A stretch of 34,894 nucleotides of DNA, from positions 1 through 34,894 of the forward strand of contig CAKTTR010000014.1 of the NCBI GenBank assembly GCA_934615645.1, in the 5' to 3' direction. The stretch comes from an uncultured Oscillospiraceae bacterium. Lineage in GTDB: Bacteria > Bacillota > Clostridia > Oscillospirales > Oscillospiraceae. Below the pieces are notes generated by a model. The model was not told the DNA's origin. It did not search any database and was given only the letters and a program-made list of their open reading frames with translations. Below, one piece after another: positions 23,335 to 32,641 of the stretch. The first letter of the stretch is position 1; each line of letters opens with the position of its first letter. Position numbers and translations under genes: made by a program.

Positions 23335-24440
23335 AGATCACGCAGCTGCAGTTGCGGCATTTTCGCAATTACCAGGAATTGACGGCGGATTTTGTCCCGG
23401 GGGTCAACCTCATCGTCGGGGATAATGCCCAGGGAAAGACGAATTTAATGGAGGCCATCACCTATCTCTCCCGCGGGCACTCCTTCCGCACCCGGAAGGA
23501 GCAGGAGTTGATCCAATTCGGCGAGGAGTTTGCAGAGCTGCAGGCGGCGCTGGACTCTTATGGCCGCCGCCAGGAGATCCGGATGCTGCTCTTTGCCGGC
23601 CGCAGGCCCCGCCAGATCTTTCTGGGCGGTGTCAAGCAAAAAACGGCGGCCAATTTAAAGGGAAAGCTTTACACGGTGCTGTTTTGCCCGGAGGACCTTT
23701 TGATTCTGAAGGGCGGCGCAGCGGCCCGGCGAAAGCTGCTGGATGCGGCCATCTGCCAACTGCGGCCTGCGTATGAGCAGGCACTTGGGCAATATCAAAA
23801 GCTGCAAGAGCAAAAAAGCCGGATTTTAAAAGACCGGTTCACCCAGCCGTCTTTGTTAGAGGTTCTGCCAGAGTATAATCTCCGCATGGCCCAGACGGGT
23901 GCGATCATCATTTCGCACCGGGCTACCTATCTAAAGGAGCTGGACCGGTTTTCCCGGCAGTATCACAGCGACTGCACCCAGGCAAAAGAGCAGCTGACAT
24001 TGGAATACCAGACCGTCCGCACCGTGACAGACCCGCTGGCGGACCCAAAAGAGATTTTCTATCAGCTCCAGGCGCACCAGCAATCCCATTTGCAGGCAGA
24101 GCTGGACGCGATGCAGTGCCTTTCAGGGCCGCATAAGGACGACTTTGCGGCGCTTTTGGAAGGCCGCCCCATCAAAAGCTTCGGCTCCCAGGGCCAGACT
24201 AGGACGGCGTCCATCGCCATTAAACTGGCCGAGCGGGAAATCATGAAGCAAGATACCGGCGAAGAGCCGGTTCTGCTTCTGGATGATGTGCTTTCCGAGC
24301 TGGACCCGCTGCGGCAGAATTTTATTCTCAATCAGATCAAAACGGGGCAGGTATTTATCACCTGCTGCGAAAAGGAAAAACTGACCCAGCTGGGCCAGGT
24401 CATCACCGTGGAACACGGTGCATTTCGGAAGGAAGCGTAA
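23331..24440 (+). CDS. recF: DNA repair and recombination protein RecF
   Basis: A 369-residue SMC-like ATPase. It has the RecF N-terminal ITQLQLRHFRNY, Walker A GDNAQGKTN near residues 31-39, the ABC-type signature around FGSQGQTRT, and Walker B PVLLLDDVLSELD. With RecO and RecR it loads RecA at gaps. The start is GTG at 23331, overlapping the preceding stop, so translation is coupled. Length is typical (about 360-370). Confidence 0.97.
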   Translation: MKITQLQLRHFRNYQELTADFVPGVNLIVGDNAQGKTNLMEAITYLSRGHSFRTRKEQELIQFGEEFAELQAALDSYGRRQEIRMLLFAGRRPRQIFLGGVKQKTAANLKGKLYTVLFCPEDLLILKGGAAARRKLLDAAICQLRPAYEQALGQYQKLQEQKSRILKDRFTQPSLLEVLPEYNLRMAQTGAIIISHRATYLKELDRFSRQYHSDCTQAKEQLTLEYQTVRTVTDPLADPKEIFYQLQAHQQSHLQAELDAMQCLSGPHKDDFAALLEGRPIKSFGSQGQTRTASIAIKLAEREIMKQDTGEEPVLLLDDVLSELDPLRQNFILNQIKTGQVFITCCEKEKLTQLGQVITVEHGAFRKEA

Positions 24441-24449
24441 GAAGGCGGC

Positions 24450-24716
24450 ATGTACATTCAAATCGGCGGAGATATGGCGGTGCGCCGCCATACGATCATC
24501 GGCATTTTTGATCTGGATAACGCGTCTTATTCGAAGCATACCAGAAAATTTTTGCAGGATGCCGAGGAAAACGGCAGCGTGATCTCTGTCTCAGACGAAT
24601 TGCCCAAGGCGTTTATTTTGACACAAGAGTATGGCATGGATCACGTGTACCTGACACAATTCAGCGCAGCAACGCTGGAAAAGCGGTTTTCCAGCGACGG
24701 GGAAAAGGCGGTATAG
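24450..24716 (+). CDS. remB: RemB-like regulator (DUF370)
   Basis: An 88-residue DUF370 protein. The MYIQIGGD start and GIFDLD block match RemB/YaaB, which sits in the same recF-remB-gyrB place in Bacillus. In Bacillus RemA and RemB activate extracellular matrix genes. AAGGCGG lies a few nt before the ATG. It is 9 bp after recF and 3 bp before gyrB, within one transcript. Confidence 0.88.
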   Translation: MYIQIGGDMAVRRHTIIGIFDLDNASYSKHTRKFLQDAEENGSVISVSDELPKAFILTQEYGMDHVYLTQFSAATLEKRFSSDGEKAV

Positions 24717-24719
24717 TTC

Positions 24720-26651
24720 ATGAATGATAAATTGAAACAGCAGGCGCAGGAGTATGACGCCAGTCAGATCCAGGTGCTCGAGGGGCTGGAAGCGGTCCGG
24801 AAGCGGCCTGGTATGTATATCGGTTCGACCTCTGCCAGCGGTCTGCATCATCTGGTCTATGAGATCGTGGATAACTCCATTGACGAAGCTCTGGCGGGCT
24901 TCTGCACCCACATTACCGTGACGATCAACCCCGGCAATACCATCACCGTGACGGACAATGGACGCGGCATCCCCGTGGATATCCAGGCGCAGACGGGGAA
25001 GTCGGCGCTGGAGGTCGTTTTCACGGTGCTGCACGCCGGCGGTAAATTCGGCGGTGGCGGGTATAAGGTCTCTGGCGGTCTGCATGGCGTCGGTGCTTCT
25101 GTCGTTAATGCGCTGTCTGAGTGGCTGGAGGTCGAGGTCTGCAAGGAAGGCATCATCTACCAGATGAAATTCTCCCGGGGCGATATCACCCAGCCGATGC
25201 AGGTCATCGGCAAGACGGACCAGCACGGGACGAAGGTCACGTTTAAGCCGGACCCGGAGATGTTTGATACACTGGAATACGACTATGAGACCCTGCACAC
25301 CCGCATGCGGGAGCAGGCGTTTCTGAACGGCGGCGTGCGCATCGAGATCGCCGACCTGCGAACCCCGGAAGGCCCGAAGGACTCCATGTGCTACGCCGGT
25401 GGTATCCGTGAATTTGTCAGCTGGATCAACCGCCATAAGACGCCGCTGCAGCAGGATGTCATTTATATGACCGGCACAAAAGGCGACGCTATCGCAGAGA
25501 TTGCCATGCAATATAACGATGGTTATAACGAGACCATGGTCTCCTTTGCCAATGATATTCATACCCCCGAGGGCGGCATGCACGAGACAGGCTTTAAAAC
25601 AGCCCTGACCAGGGTACTCAACGCCTATGGCACAAAATTCGGCCTGATCAAAAACGGAGACAAGGTCTCCGGCGAGGATGTCCGGGAGGGTATCACCGTC
25701 GTCATTTCCGTCAAGCTGCCGGAGGCGCAGTTTGAGGGGCAGACGAAACAGAAGCTGGGCAACGCATATATCCGGACCCTGGTCGATAATGTCGTCAGCA
25801 ATCAGCTGATGGTTTATCTGGAAGAAAACCCCGCCGTCGGGCGGACGATTCTGGACAAAGCCATGATGGCGAATCGCGCCCGGGAGGCAGCCAGAAAAGC
25901 GCGGGAGAACATCCGTCGTAAAAGCGTTTTGGACAACGAGCGGATGCCGGGCAAGCTGGCCGACTGCAATGAGCGCGACCCGGCGCTGACAGAAGTCTAC
26001 ATCGTCGAGGGCGATAGCGCGGCCGGTTCTGCCAAAGGTGGCCGAGATTCCCGGTTCCAGGCGATCCTGCCTATGTGGGGCAAAATGCTCAATGTGGAAA
26101 AGGCCCGGGCGGACCGTATCTATGGCAACGATAAACTCCAGCCGGTCATCACAGCATTGGGCTGCGGCATCGGCGACGAGATTGACCTTGCAAAGCTGCG
26201 GTACCATAAGATCATCATTATGGCCGATGCTGATGTGGACGGCTCCCATATTCGGACCTTGCTTTTGACCTTCTTCTTCCGCTATATGCGCCCGCTGATC
26301 GAGCAGGGGTATATTTACGCGGCGGTGCCGCCGCTCTATAAGTTGACCCGGGGCAAAAACTCCCGCGTGGCGTATTCCGATGAAGAGCGCGACCAGATCT
26401 CCAGCCAGATGCGTGGCGATAATCCCAATGTGAAGATCGACATCTCCCGGTTCAAGGGCCTGGGCGAGATGGACCCCCACGAGCTGTGGGAGACGACCAT
26501 GGACCCGGAGCACCGGAGCCTGCGCCGAATCACACTGAACGACGCCATTGCAGCAGATCAGTGCTTCACCATTCTGATGGGCGAGCAGGTCGAGCCGCGG
26601 AAAGAGTTTATCGAACAAAATGCAAAATACGCGGTCAATCTCGATTTCTGA
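24720..26651 (+). CDS. gyrB: DNA gyrase subunit B
   Basis: A 643-residue GyrB. The GHKL ATPase domain has VRKRPGMYIGST, EIVDNSIDEA, the TDNGRGIPVD and the GGLHGVGASVVNAL motifs. The TOPRIM domain has EGDSAAGSAKGGR and DADVDGSHI. The usual EGDSAGGSAKQGR is slightly changed here (Ala and Gly replace Gly and Gln). Together with GyrA it introduces negative supercoils. gyrA begins 41 bp downstream. Confidence 0.97.
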   Translation: MNDKLKQQAQEYDASQIQVLEGLEAVRKRPGMYIGSTSASGLHHLVYEIVDNSIDEALAGFCTHITVTINPGNTITVTDNGRGIPVDIQAQTGKSALEVVFTVLHAGGKFGGGGYKVSGGLHGVGASVVNALSEWLEVEVCKEGIIYQMKFSRGDITQPMQVIGKTDQHGTKVTFKPDPEMFDTLEYDYETLHTRMREQAFLNGGVRIEIADLRTPEGPKDSMCYAGGIREFVSWINRHKTPLQQDVIYMTGTKGDAIAEIAMQYNDGYNETMVSFANDIHTPEGGMHETGFKTALTRVLNAYGTKFGLIKNGDKVSGEDVREGITVVISVKLPEAQFEGQTKQKLGNAYIRTLVDNVVSNQLMVYLEENPAVGRTILDKAMMANRAREAARKARENIRRKSVLDNERMPGKLADCNERDPALTEVYIVEGDSAAGSAKGGRDSRFQAILPMWGKMLNVEKARADRIYGNDKLQPVITALGCGIGDEIDLAKLRYHKIIIMADADVDGSHIRTLLLTFFFRYMRPLIEQGYIYAAVPPLYKLTRGKNSRVAYSDEERDQISSQMRGDNPNVKIDISRFKGLGEMDPHELWETTMDPEHRSLRRITLNDAIAADQCFTILMGEQVEPRKEFIEQNAKYAVNLDF

Positions 26652-26692
26652 GACGCCCGGCGTATAGCCCCGCTGGGAAGGAGTGACAGACT

Positions 26693-29197
26693 TTGTCAAA
26701 ATCGAAGGATTATAAACCGGAAGATATCATGTACCCCAACCAGAACATTGTTTCCAATGATCTGGTCAAGGAGATGCAGACTTCCTTTATTGAATATGCC
26801 ATGTCCGTCATTGTGGCAAGAGCGCTGCCGGATGTGCGGGACGGTTTGAAGCCAGTCCACCGCCGGATCCTCTACGCCATGTATGAGGACAATTTAACAG
26901 CGGACAAGCCCTTTAAAAAATCTGCGACCTGCGTCGGTGACGTGCTGGGCCGCTACCATCCCCACGGAGACGCCTCTGTCTATGATGCCATGGTGCGTTT
27001 GGCGCAGAATTTCTCCATGCGCTATCAGTTGGTCGATGGCCACGGCAACTTTGGCTCTATCGACGGCGACCCCCCGGCGGCCTACCGTTACACGGAAGCC
27101 CGCCTAAGCAAGCTTTCCAACGAAATGCTGCGGGATATTGAAAAAGATACCGTCAATTGGGACCCAAACTTTGACGAGAGCCGGAAAGAACCCCGGGTCT
27201 TGCCCTCCCGGTTCCCCAATCTGCTGGTCAATGGGTCCAGCGGCATTGCCGTCGGCATGGCGACGAATATCCCGCCCCACAATCTGACGGAAGTCATCAA
27301 CGCCTGCATTTGCGTGCTGGACAATCCGGACGCCACCTTGGCGGACCTGATGGAGCATATCCAGGGCCCGGATTTTCCGACCAAGGGCATTATCATGGGC
27401 CGCAGCGGCATTCGGGCGGCTTATGCCACCGGCCGTGGGCGGATCGTCCTGCGGGGCCGGGCAGAATTTGAGGAATACGGCAAGGACCGGGTCCGCATTA
27501 TTATCACGGAGCTTCCCTACCAGGTCAATAAAAAGCACCTGGTGGAGAATATTGCCGACCAGGTCAAAGAAAAGCGGCTGGAGGGCATCTCCGACCTGCG
27601 AGACGAGTCGGACCGGAACGGTATGCGCATCGTCATCGAGCTGAAAAAGGATGCCAATGAGCAGGTCGTTCTGAATCGGCTCTATGCGCAGACGGCGCTG
27701 CAGTCGGCGTTCTCTGTCAATATGCTGGCTCTGGTGCAGGACCAGACACAGCCGAAGATCCTCTCCCTGCGCCATATTTTGGACGAATACCTGACCTTCC
27801 AGGAAGAGCTGATCATCCGCCGGACGAAATATGATCTAAGAAAAGCAGAGGAGCGGGCGCATATTCTCGAAGGCCTGCTCATTGCCCAGGATCATATTGA
27901 TGAAGTCATTCAAATCATCCGCAGCAGCTACGACGACGCCAAGCAAAAGCTCATGGAGCGCTTTGGTCTTTCGGATGTGCAGGCCCAGTGCATTCTGGAT
28001 ATGCGCCTGAAGGCGCTGCAGGGCCTGGAGCGGGAAAAGCTGACCGCGGAATACGAAGAGCTGGAAAAGAAAATTGCCTATTTCCATGATGTTTTGGGCG
28101 ATATTAACCTGGTCAAAGGCATTTTGAAGGACGAACTGATCGCCATTCGCGATAAATTCGGCGATGAGCGGCTGACTGAGATCCAAAACGTGGAAGATGA
28201 GATCGACATTGAGGATCTCATCGAAGAGGAGACCTGCTGCTATACCCTCTCCAACCAAGGCTATATCAAGCGCATGGCAGTCGATACGTATCGCGCGCAG
28301 AAGCGCGGCGGCCGGGGCGTCAATGCCCAAAATCTGAAGGACGATGACTTCGTCCGGCAGCTTTTCATCGCCTCGACGCATGATTATATCCTCTTTTTCT
28401 CTAATATGGGCCGCGTCCATCGGCGCAAGGGCTATCTGATCCCCGAAGCAGGCCGGACAGCCCGGGGCACTGCCATTGTCAACGTCCTGCCGCTGGAGTC
28501 TGGCGAGAGAATCACGGCGATGCTCCTGACCCGGGAGATGGAGACAGAAGAATACCTCGTTATGGTCACCCGGAACGGCACCGTCAAGCGGATCAAGCTG
28601 GAGCTTTTGAATACGGCCAGAAAGGCTGGCATCCGGGCGTTGTCACTGGACGAGGGCGATGAACTCATTGCCGTTTTGAAGACGACAGGCCAGGAAAATA
28701 TCATTCTCGTCTCCCATAATGGCATGGCCATCTGCTTTAACGAGACGGATATCCGCCCCATGGGCCGAGACGCGGCCGGTGTCCGCGGGATGCGGCTGAA
28801 CGTGGGCGATTATCTCGTCGGCGCGGAGATCGCGGCGCCCGGCAAGCAGCTTTTGACCGTCACAGAGCATGGCTACGGCAAGCGCACACCGGTGGAGGAT
28901 TACCTCCGGGGTGCAGAGGACGGCACCCGCCAGCCGCAGCAGCGCGGCGGCAAGGGCGTAAAGGGCTACGGTATCACAGGAAAGACAGGCCAAATCGCCG
29001 GTGTCGCAATGGTCGAGGAGACGGATGATCTGATGATGATCGAGGACGGCGGCGTCATAATCCGGATGCCGGTGTCGGATGTCAATGTCTATAAGCGGGA
29101 TACCCAGGGCGTGATCGTGATGCGTGTCGAGCCGGGCAACCGGGTCATCGCCGTGCAGCGGGTCGATCCTTCGCCGGAGGAGGAACTGCATGAATAA
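26693..29197 (+). CDS. gyrA: DNA gyrase subunit A
   Basis: An 834-residue GyrA starting with TTG at 26693, supported by GGAAGGAG about 9 nt upstream; no ATG occurs before residue 13. The breakage-reunion domain has ALPDVRDGLKPVHRRILY and catalytic Tyr133 in AYRYTEARLS. The quinolone region reads HPHGDASVYDAM: the position equal to E. coli Ser83 is Ala94 and that equal to Asp87 is Asp98. The C-terminal beta-pinwheel carries a GyrA-box QQRGGKG, and QKRGGRG occurs earlier. Its last 8 bp overlap the start of the HAD gene. Confidence 0.97.
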   Translation: MSKSKDYKPEDIMYPNQNIVSNDLVKEMQTSFIEYAMSVIVARALPDVRDGLKPVHRRILYAMYEDNLTADKPFKKSATCVGDVLGRYHPHGDASVYDAMVRLAQNFSMRYQLVDGHGNFGSIDGDPPAAYRYTEARLSKLSNEMLRDIEKDTVNWDPNFDESRKEPRVLPSRFPNLLVNGSSGIAVGMATNIPPHNLTEVINACICVLDNPDATLADLMEHIQGPDFPTKGIIMGRSGIRAAYATGRGRIVLRGRAEFEEYGKDRVRIIITELPYQVNKKHLVENIADQVKEKRLEGISDLRDESDRNGMRIVIELKKDANEQVVLNRLYAQTALQSAFSVNMLALVQDQTQPKILSLRHILDEYLTFQEELIIRRTKYDLRKAEERAHILEGLLIAQDHIDEVIQIIRSSYDDAKQKLMERFGLSDVQAQCILDMRLKALQGLEREKLTAEYEELEKKIAYFHDVLGDINLVKGILKDELIAIRDKFGDERLTEIQNVEDEIDIEDLIEEETCCYTLSNQGYIKRMAVDTYRAQKRGGRGVNAQNLKDDDFVRQLFIASTHDYILFFSNMGRVHRRKGYLIPEAGRTARGTAIVNVLPLESGERITAMLLTREMETEEYLVMVTRNGTVKRIKLELLNTARKAGIRALSLDEGDELIAVLKTTGQENIILVSHNGMAICFNETDIRPMGRDAAGVRGMRLNVGDYLVGAEIAAPGKQLLTVTEHGYGKRTPVEDYLRGAEDGTRQPQQRGGKGVKGYGITGKTGQIAGVAMVEETDDLMMIEDGGVIIRMPVSDVNVYKRDTQGVIVMRVEPGNRVIAVQRVDPSPEEELHE

Positions 29198-30053
29198 GCA
29201 CGCGACACCTTTTGGCGAGATTCATCTGGTTGCCGTAGATTTGGATGGTACCCTGCTGCAGCCGGATATGCGCTTATCTGACCGGGCGCGCAATGCCATT
29301 TTGCGAATTCAAAAGACTGGTGTAGAGGTCGTCATTGCAAGCGGAAGGCCCTACTGCAGTTTGCCGGAGACGGTGATCCAATTGCCGGGGCTTTCCTATG
29401 CGATTACCTCCAATGGTGCGGCAATTCACCGTTTGCCCGATGGGGCGCGGATTTGGGGATCTTCCCTATCCCAGGCTGCAGTTGAGGTGATTTTGGCGGA
29501 GACCGCGCACTTCCCGGTTTTGCTGGAGGCGTATATTGCCGGGGTTGCCTATACGGAAGCGCGGTATTTTGAGGACCCGGTTCGTTGGGGAAATCCCTAC
29601 CCGGCGTATATTTGGAATACGCGCAAACCAGTTGCGGATATACGTTCTTTCTTACAGCAGCATTGCCGGGAGTTGGACGGGATTACAGTTGTGTGTATGG
29701 ATTCGGCAGTGAAGCGAGAGCTGTCCCATGTGATTGGACAGCTTGCACCAGAGGTATACCTAACGGCATCCTGCAGCCAGCTTCTGGAAATTGCGGATCG
29801 GCAAGCAGGAAAGGCGGCTGCATTGCAGCGTATCTGCCAGGAAAAAAGAGTGCCGCTCTTCCAATGCGCAGCCTTTGGTAATGGAGAAAACGACAGCCGG
29901 ATGCTGCAAGAGGTTGGGCTGGGTGTTGCTGTTGCCAACGCAGAGCCGGAATGCCTCGCGGCAGCAGATTTGATTGCGGAAGAAAACAGAGCGGACGGTG
30001 TAGCCCAGGTCATGGAAGCCATAGCCGCAGCACGGGAAGCAATCTGGGAATGA
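29190..30053 (+). CDS. HAD-superfamily Cof-type phosphatase
   Basis: A 287-residue HAD hydrolase of the Cof/YkrA group. Motif I is AVDLDGTLL (nucleophile Asp), motif II VIASGRPY, the conserved Lys lies in GKAAALQ, and motif IV is AFGNGENDSRM followed by VAVANAEPE. Likely a cytoplasmic sugar-phosphate or nucleotide phosphatase; the substrate cannot be predicted. The ATG at 29190 overlaps gyrA by 8 bp and has GGAGGAGG upstream. Base composition is visibly more AT-rich and codon use less biased than in gyrA. Confidence 0.92.
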   Translation: MNKHATPFGEIHLVAVDLDGTLLQPDMRLSDRARNAILRIQKTGVEVVIASGRPYCSLPETVIQLPGLSYAITSNGAAIHRLPDGARIWGSSLSQAAVEVILAETAHFPVLLEAYIAGVAYTEARYFEDPVRWGNPYPAYIWNTRKPVADIRSFLQQHCRELDGITVVCMDSAVKRELSHVIGQLAPEVYLTASCSQLLEIADRQAGKAAALQRICQEKRVPLFQCAAFGNGENDSRMLQEVGLGVAVANAEPECLAAADLIAEENRADGVAQVMEAIAAAREAIWE

Positions 30054-30073
30054 TCGAACCTTAGACTTATATG

Positions 30074-30113
30074 AAAAAGTCTGAATATGCCGCTCGGCAT
30101 ATTCAGGCTTTTT
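30074..30113. terminator. Bidirectional terminator after the gyrA-HAD block
   Basis: AAAAAGTCTGAATATGCC (30074-30091) pairs with GGCATATTCAGGCTTTTT (30096-30113) with a 4-nt loop and one G-T pair. It separates the origin block from the convergent gph gene. Confidence 0.9.
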
Positions 30114-30138
30114 CAGCATTATTTTACGATCAGAAGAA

Positions 30139-30786
30139 TCAGAGCAGTAATTCTGCCAGCGCTTGTGTCGAATCAACCAGGGTTGTAGCGCCCGCTTGGC
30201 ACAGCGCTTTTCTCGTGCGGAAGCCCCAGGTCACGGCGATCCCGGCAATGCCGGTGTTTTTCGCCGTGGCAACGTCGACTTCCGAGTCGCCGATATAAAC
30301 GCTGCGGGCCGGGTCGGCATGCAACTCCTCCAGGGCGGCCAGGATCACGTCCGGCGCCGGCTTCCGCCGGATGCCCGGCCGCTCCCCGACGCAGACCGCC
30401 ATCATCCCAGGAAAGTGCAGCTCTCCCAGCTGCTTGACTGCCCAGTCCAGCTTATTGGAGACGATCCCCATGGTGATGCCTGCCGCCTGGCACTGCCGCA
30501 GCAGGTCCATGACCCCCGGGTAGGGGGCGGTATGATCATTGCTGTGCTTGTCATAATGGGCAACGAAGGCATCGCAGATAGCTTGAAATTTCGGGCAATC
30601 CCGTCCGCCCGGCGTGCAGGCGGCCAACAGCTCGGCCACACCGTTTCCCGTCCCGGCGCGCACCTGCGCGTCTGTCGCAGCCGGAAGGCCGCATTGCGCC
30701 AAGGCATAATTGACGCTGCAGGTCAGGTCGGTCAGTGTGTTTAAAAGGGTCCCGTCCAGGTCCCAGAGTACAGTATCGTAGTGCAT
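30139..30786 (-). CDS. gph: Phosphoglycolate phosphatase-like HAD hydrolase
   Basis: A 215-residue HAD subfamily I hydrolase. Motif I is LWDLDGTLLNT, motif II GIVSNK, the KPAPD motif holds the conserved Lys, and motif IV is VYIGDSEVDV. The four-helix cap follows motif I. It resembles Gph/PpaX-type phosphatases, which hydrolyse 2-phosphoglycolate or pyrophosphate. The ATG at 30786 is preferred (GAGG about 8 nt upstream) over an in-frame start at 30828 inside the preceding gene. It is the last gene of the queH operon, 10 bp after the XpaC-like gene. Confidence 0.88.
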   Translation of the reverse strand: MHYDTVLWDLDGTLLNTLTDLTCSVNYALAQCGLPAATDAQVRAGTGNGVAELLAACTPGGRDCPKFQAICDAFVAHYDKHSNDHTAPYPGVMDLLRQCQAAGITMGIVSNKLDWAVKQLGELHFPGMMAVCVGERPGIRRKPAPDVILAALEELHADPARSVYIGDSEVDVATAKNTGIAGIAVTWGFRTRKALCQAGATTLVDSTQALAELLL

Positions 30787-30796
30787 GTTGCTTGCC

Positions 30797-31918
30797 TCAT
30801 TTTCCTTTGATTTCAAATGCAAATTCATCTTCCGTCAAGCCATCCTTTTTGAGCATCTGCTCCATAACGGCGATATCGGCGGTGATATCCATGGCGTCCG
30901 TCTGGAAGAGCTTATCCAGCTGCTTTTCGTAGCCGTCGCAGAGCTTGTCCAGAATGCCGCTGATCTTTGCTTTTGCCTGGCGGATGGAATCGGTCTCGAT
31001 CCCCTCGGCCTCCAGCCGGGCATAGGTCTCCAGCGTTTTCAAGGTCTGGGGCAGATAATAGTCCATAAAGGTCTGCAGCTCCCCGGCGCGCTCCGGGTGC
31101 TTTTCCAAATAGTCGAAGATCCTGCCTGTCAGGGTCTCGATACGGTCAATCTTCCGGGAAATCTCCGGATCGGCGATGAGATCGTTATCCGCCCGGATCT
31201 GCTGCAGCACCTGCTCGGCGGCGGATTTTGCCGCCCCAGCGTCCTGCACAGTATCTGGGGCGGGGGCTTCCTCGTCCGGGTCGTACGGGGTCAACATCAA
31301 GCGGCCGCGCTGTAGGTCCAGCCATGCCGTGTCCCAGGTGCGCATGTCGATCATCTTTTGCAGGTCCTCGCAGACCTGTTTATAGGGCCGGTGGACCCGG
31401 TCGGCCAGTTCGTAAATAGAGAGATAGCCGCAGTCCGGGTCGATCATCCCCGCGTATTGCTGCAGCCGCCGCGATTGCTTTTTTCGCAGCCCGCCCAAGA
31501 TTGCCAGTGCGCCGCCTCCAGCCACGAATGTTGTTCCCACAGCGAAGGCACGCCAGAGGGCCCAGAAGCTGTGCCCCGCTGGATGTGCCGTGACGATCTG
31601 CAGCAGACCGAGCACGGCCAGCGTGATGCCGGTGCCCAGCAGCGGCCCGCCGAATTTCAGCTTTCGCTTTGCCCGGTCCTGCTGCTTTGGGCTGGCCGGG
31701 GGCGGCGCGGCTGCCGGCTGCTGCTGCGCCAGATGCGCCAGGGTTTGCCGCCATTGCTGGAGTGTTTGCCCGGTGCCGAGGATCGGCAGCTTTCCGGCAT
31801 TCTTCAAAACGACCAGCGCGATCCCGGCTGGCCAGAAGCATATAAACGCGAGAATGATAATGCCCGTCCAGGCGTTATCGCTGCGTTCTTTTTTCTTTTT
31901 CCATTCCTGATACTCCAT
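30797..31918 (-). CDS. XpaC-like (5-bromo-4-chloroindolyl phosphate hydrolysis family) membrane protein
   Basis: A 373-residue protein. The N-terminus has one hydrophobic helix (about residues 18-38) and a Gln/Pro/Ala-rich linker. Two more helices lie at about 88-110 and 118-142. The cytoplasmic part includes a short winged-helix-like stretch (YLSIYELADRVHRPYKQVCEDLQKMID). The C-terminal helical region (about 230-373) ends in TLETYARLEAEGIETDSIRQAKAKI and matches XpaC-family proteins that often pair with TelA-type genes. The family's biochemical role is unknown despite its name. AAAGGGGCG lies about 8 nt upstream of the ATG. TelA is not adjacent here. Confidence 0.75.
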   Translation of the reverse strand: MEYQEWKKKKERSDNAWTGIIILAFICFWPAGIALVVLKNAGKLPILGTGQTLQQWRQTLAHLAQQQPAAAPPPASPKQQDRAKRKLKFGGPLLGTGITLAVLGLLQIVTAHPAGHSFWALWRAFAVGTTFVAGGGALAILGGLRKKQSRRLQQYAGMIDPDCGYLSIYELADRVHRPYKQVCEDLQKMIDMRTWDTAWLDLQRGRLMLTPYDPDEEAPAPDTVQDAGAAKSAAEQVLQQIRADNDLIADPEISRKIDRIETLTGRIFDYLEKHPERAGELQTFMDYYLPQTLKTLETYARLEAEGIETDSIRQAKAKISGILDKLCDGYEKQLDKLFQTDAMDITADIAVMEQMLKKDGLTEDEFAFEIKGK

Positions 31919-31933
31919 GGCAGGCGCCCCTTT

Positions 31934-32479
31934 CTATGGAATGATCTGCTTCGGTTTGCGGTAGCGCTCCTCTTCCGAGAAGATGCAGCCGCAATATTTT
32001 TGCATATAAAAGCCCAACGCCCGGGCCATCTCCTGCCCCTGGCGAAACAGCGGCCGGAAATCCCGGTAGAGAAAATCAATTTGGTATTCCGCCGCGGCCC
32101 GTTGGGCGACCTGGCGCATCAGCTCGTGATTCTGATAGGGGCTGATAAACAGGGAGGAGGTAAAGGCGTCAAAGCCCTCCCGCGCTGCCGTCTCTGCCGC
32201 CTGGAACAGGCGCATCTCATAGCATTTCACGCACCGGTTCCCGATATCCTCTGCCACGCTGCGGATAAATGGCCGCAGGGCGTACCGGTTCTCCTCCAGC
32301 AGCGGCAGGCGGATCTGCCCGGCGTATTCCCGCAGGCAGTTGCGCCGGGCGCGGTATTCTGTAAAGGGGTGGATATTCGGGTTATACCAAAATCCGGTGA
32401 CATCCATCTGCTCATCCCGCAGTGAGCGGATACACATGCAGCTGCACGGCGCGCAGCAGATATGCAGCAATACTTTCAT
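31934..32479 (-). CDS. queH: Epoxyqueuosine reductase QueH
   Basis: A 181-residue QueH (formerly DUF208), the non-cobalamin enzyme that reduces epoxyqueuosine in tRNA to queuosine. Cysteine motifs are Cys8-Cys9 (HICCAPC), Cys83 and Cys86 (CVKC), and Cys163/Cys165 (CGC), consistent with its iron-sulfur and metal sites. It has WYNPNIHP and SSLFISPYQNHE, both typical of the family. It heads a minus-strand operon of three genes. No other queuosine gene is in the window. Confidence 0.94.
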   Translation of the reverse strand: MKVLLHICCAPCSCMCIRSLRDEQMDVTGFWYNPNIHPFTEYRARRNCLREYAGQIRLPLLEENRYALRPFIRSVAEDIGNRCVKCYEMRLFQAAETAAREGFDAFTSSLFISPYQNHELMRQVAQRAAAEYQIDFLYRDFRPLFRQGQEMARALGFYMQKYCGCIFSEEERYRKPKQIIP

Positions 32480-32517
32480 AAAGACGCTTCCTTATCCTTT
32501 GATCGTTCTTAAATTTT

Positions 32518-32546
32518 ATTATACCATAGCCCGATGTGACAGGCAA
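32518..32546 (-). promoter_or_regulatory. Promoter of the queH operon
   Basis: -35 TTGCCT (32546-32541), 17-bp spacer, -10 TATAAT (32523-32518) on the minus strand, about 40 nt upstream of the queH ATG and divergent from the lspA promoter. Confidence 0.78.
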
Positions 32547-32582
32547 GTGATGTTTCCCGGCTCATCGGTGCAGATTTTTCCG

Positions 32583-32610
32583 TTGCAAGCGGCGCGGATT
32601 TCTGTATAAT
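32583..32610 (+). promoter_or_regulatory. Promoter of lspA-rluD
   Basis: -35 TTGCAA (32583-32588), 16-bp spacer, -10 TATAAT (32605-32610), about 30 nt before the lspA ATG. Confidence 0.78.
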
Positions 32611-32641
32611 AAAAGGAGAAACAGTAAAAGGAGTTTTTGCA

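Noticed and set aside
24591..26699. A 702-codon open frame antisense to gyrB
   Set aside because: It lies entirely on the strand opposite gyrB, has no family motifs, and is a by-product of G+C-rich codon use.
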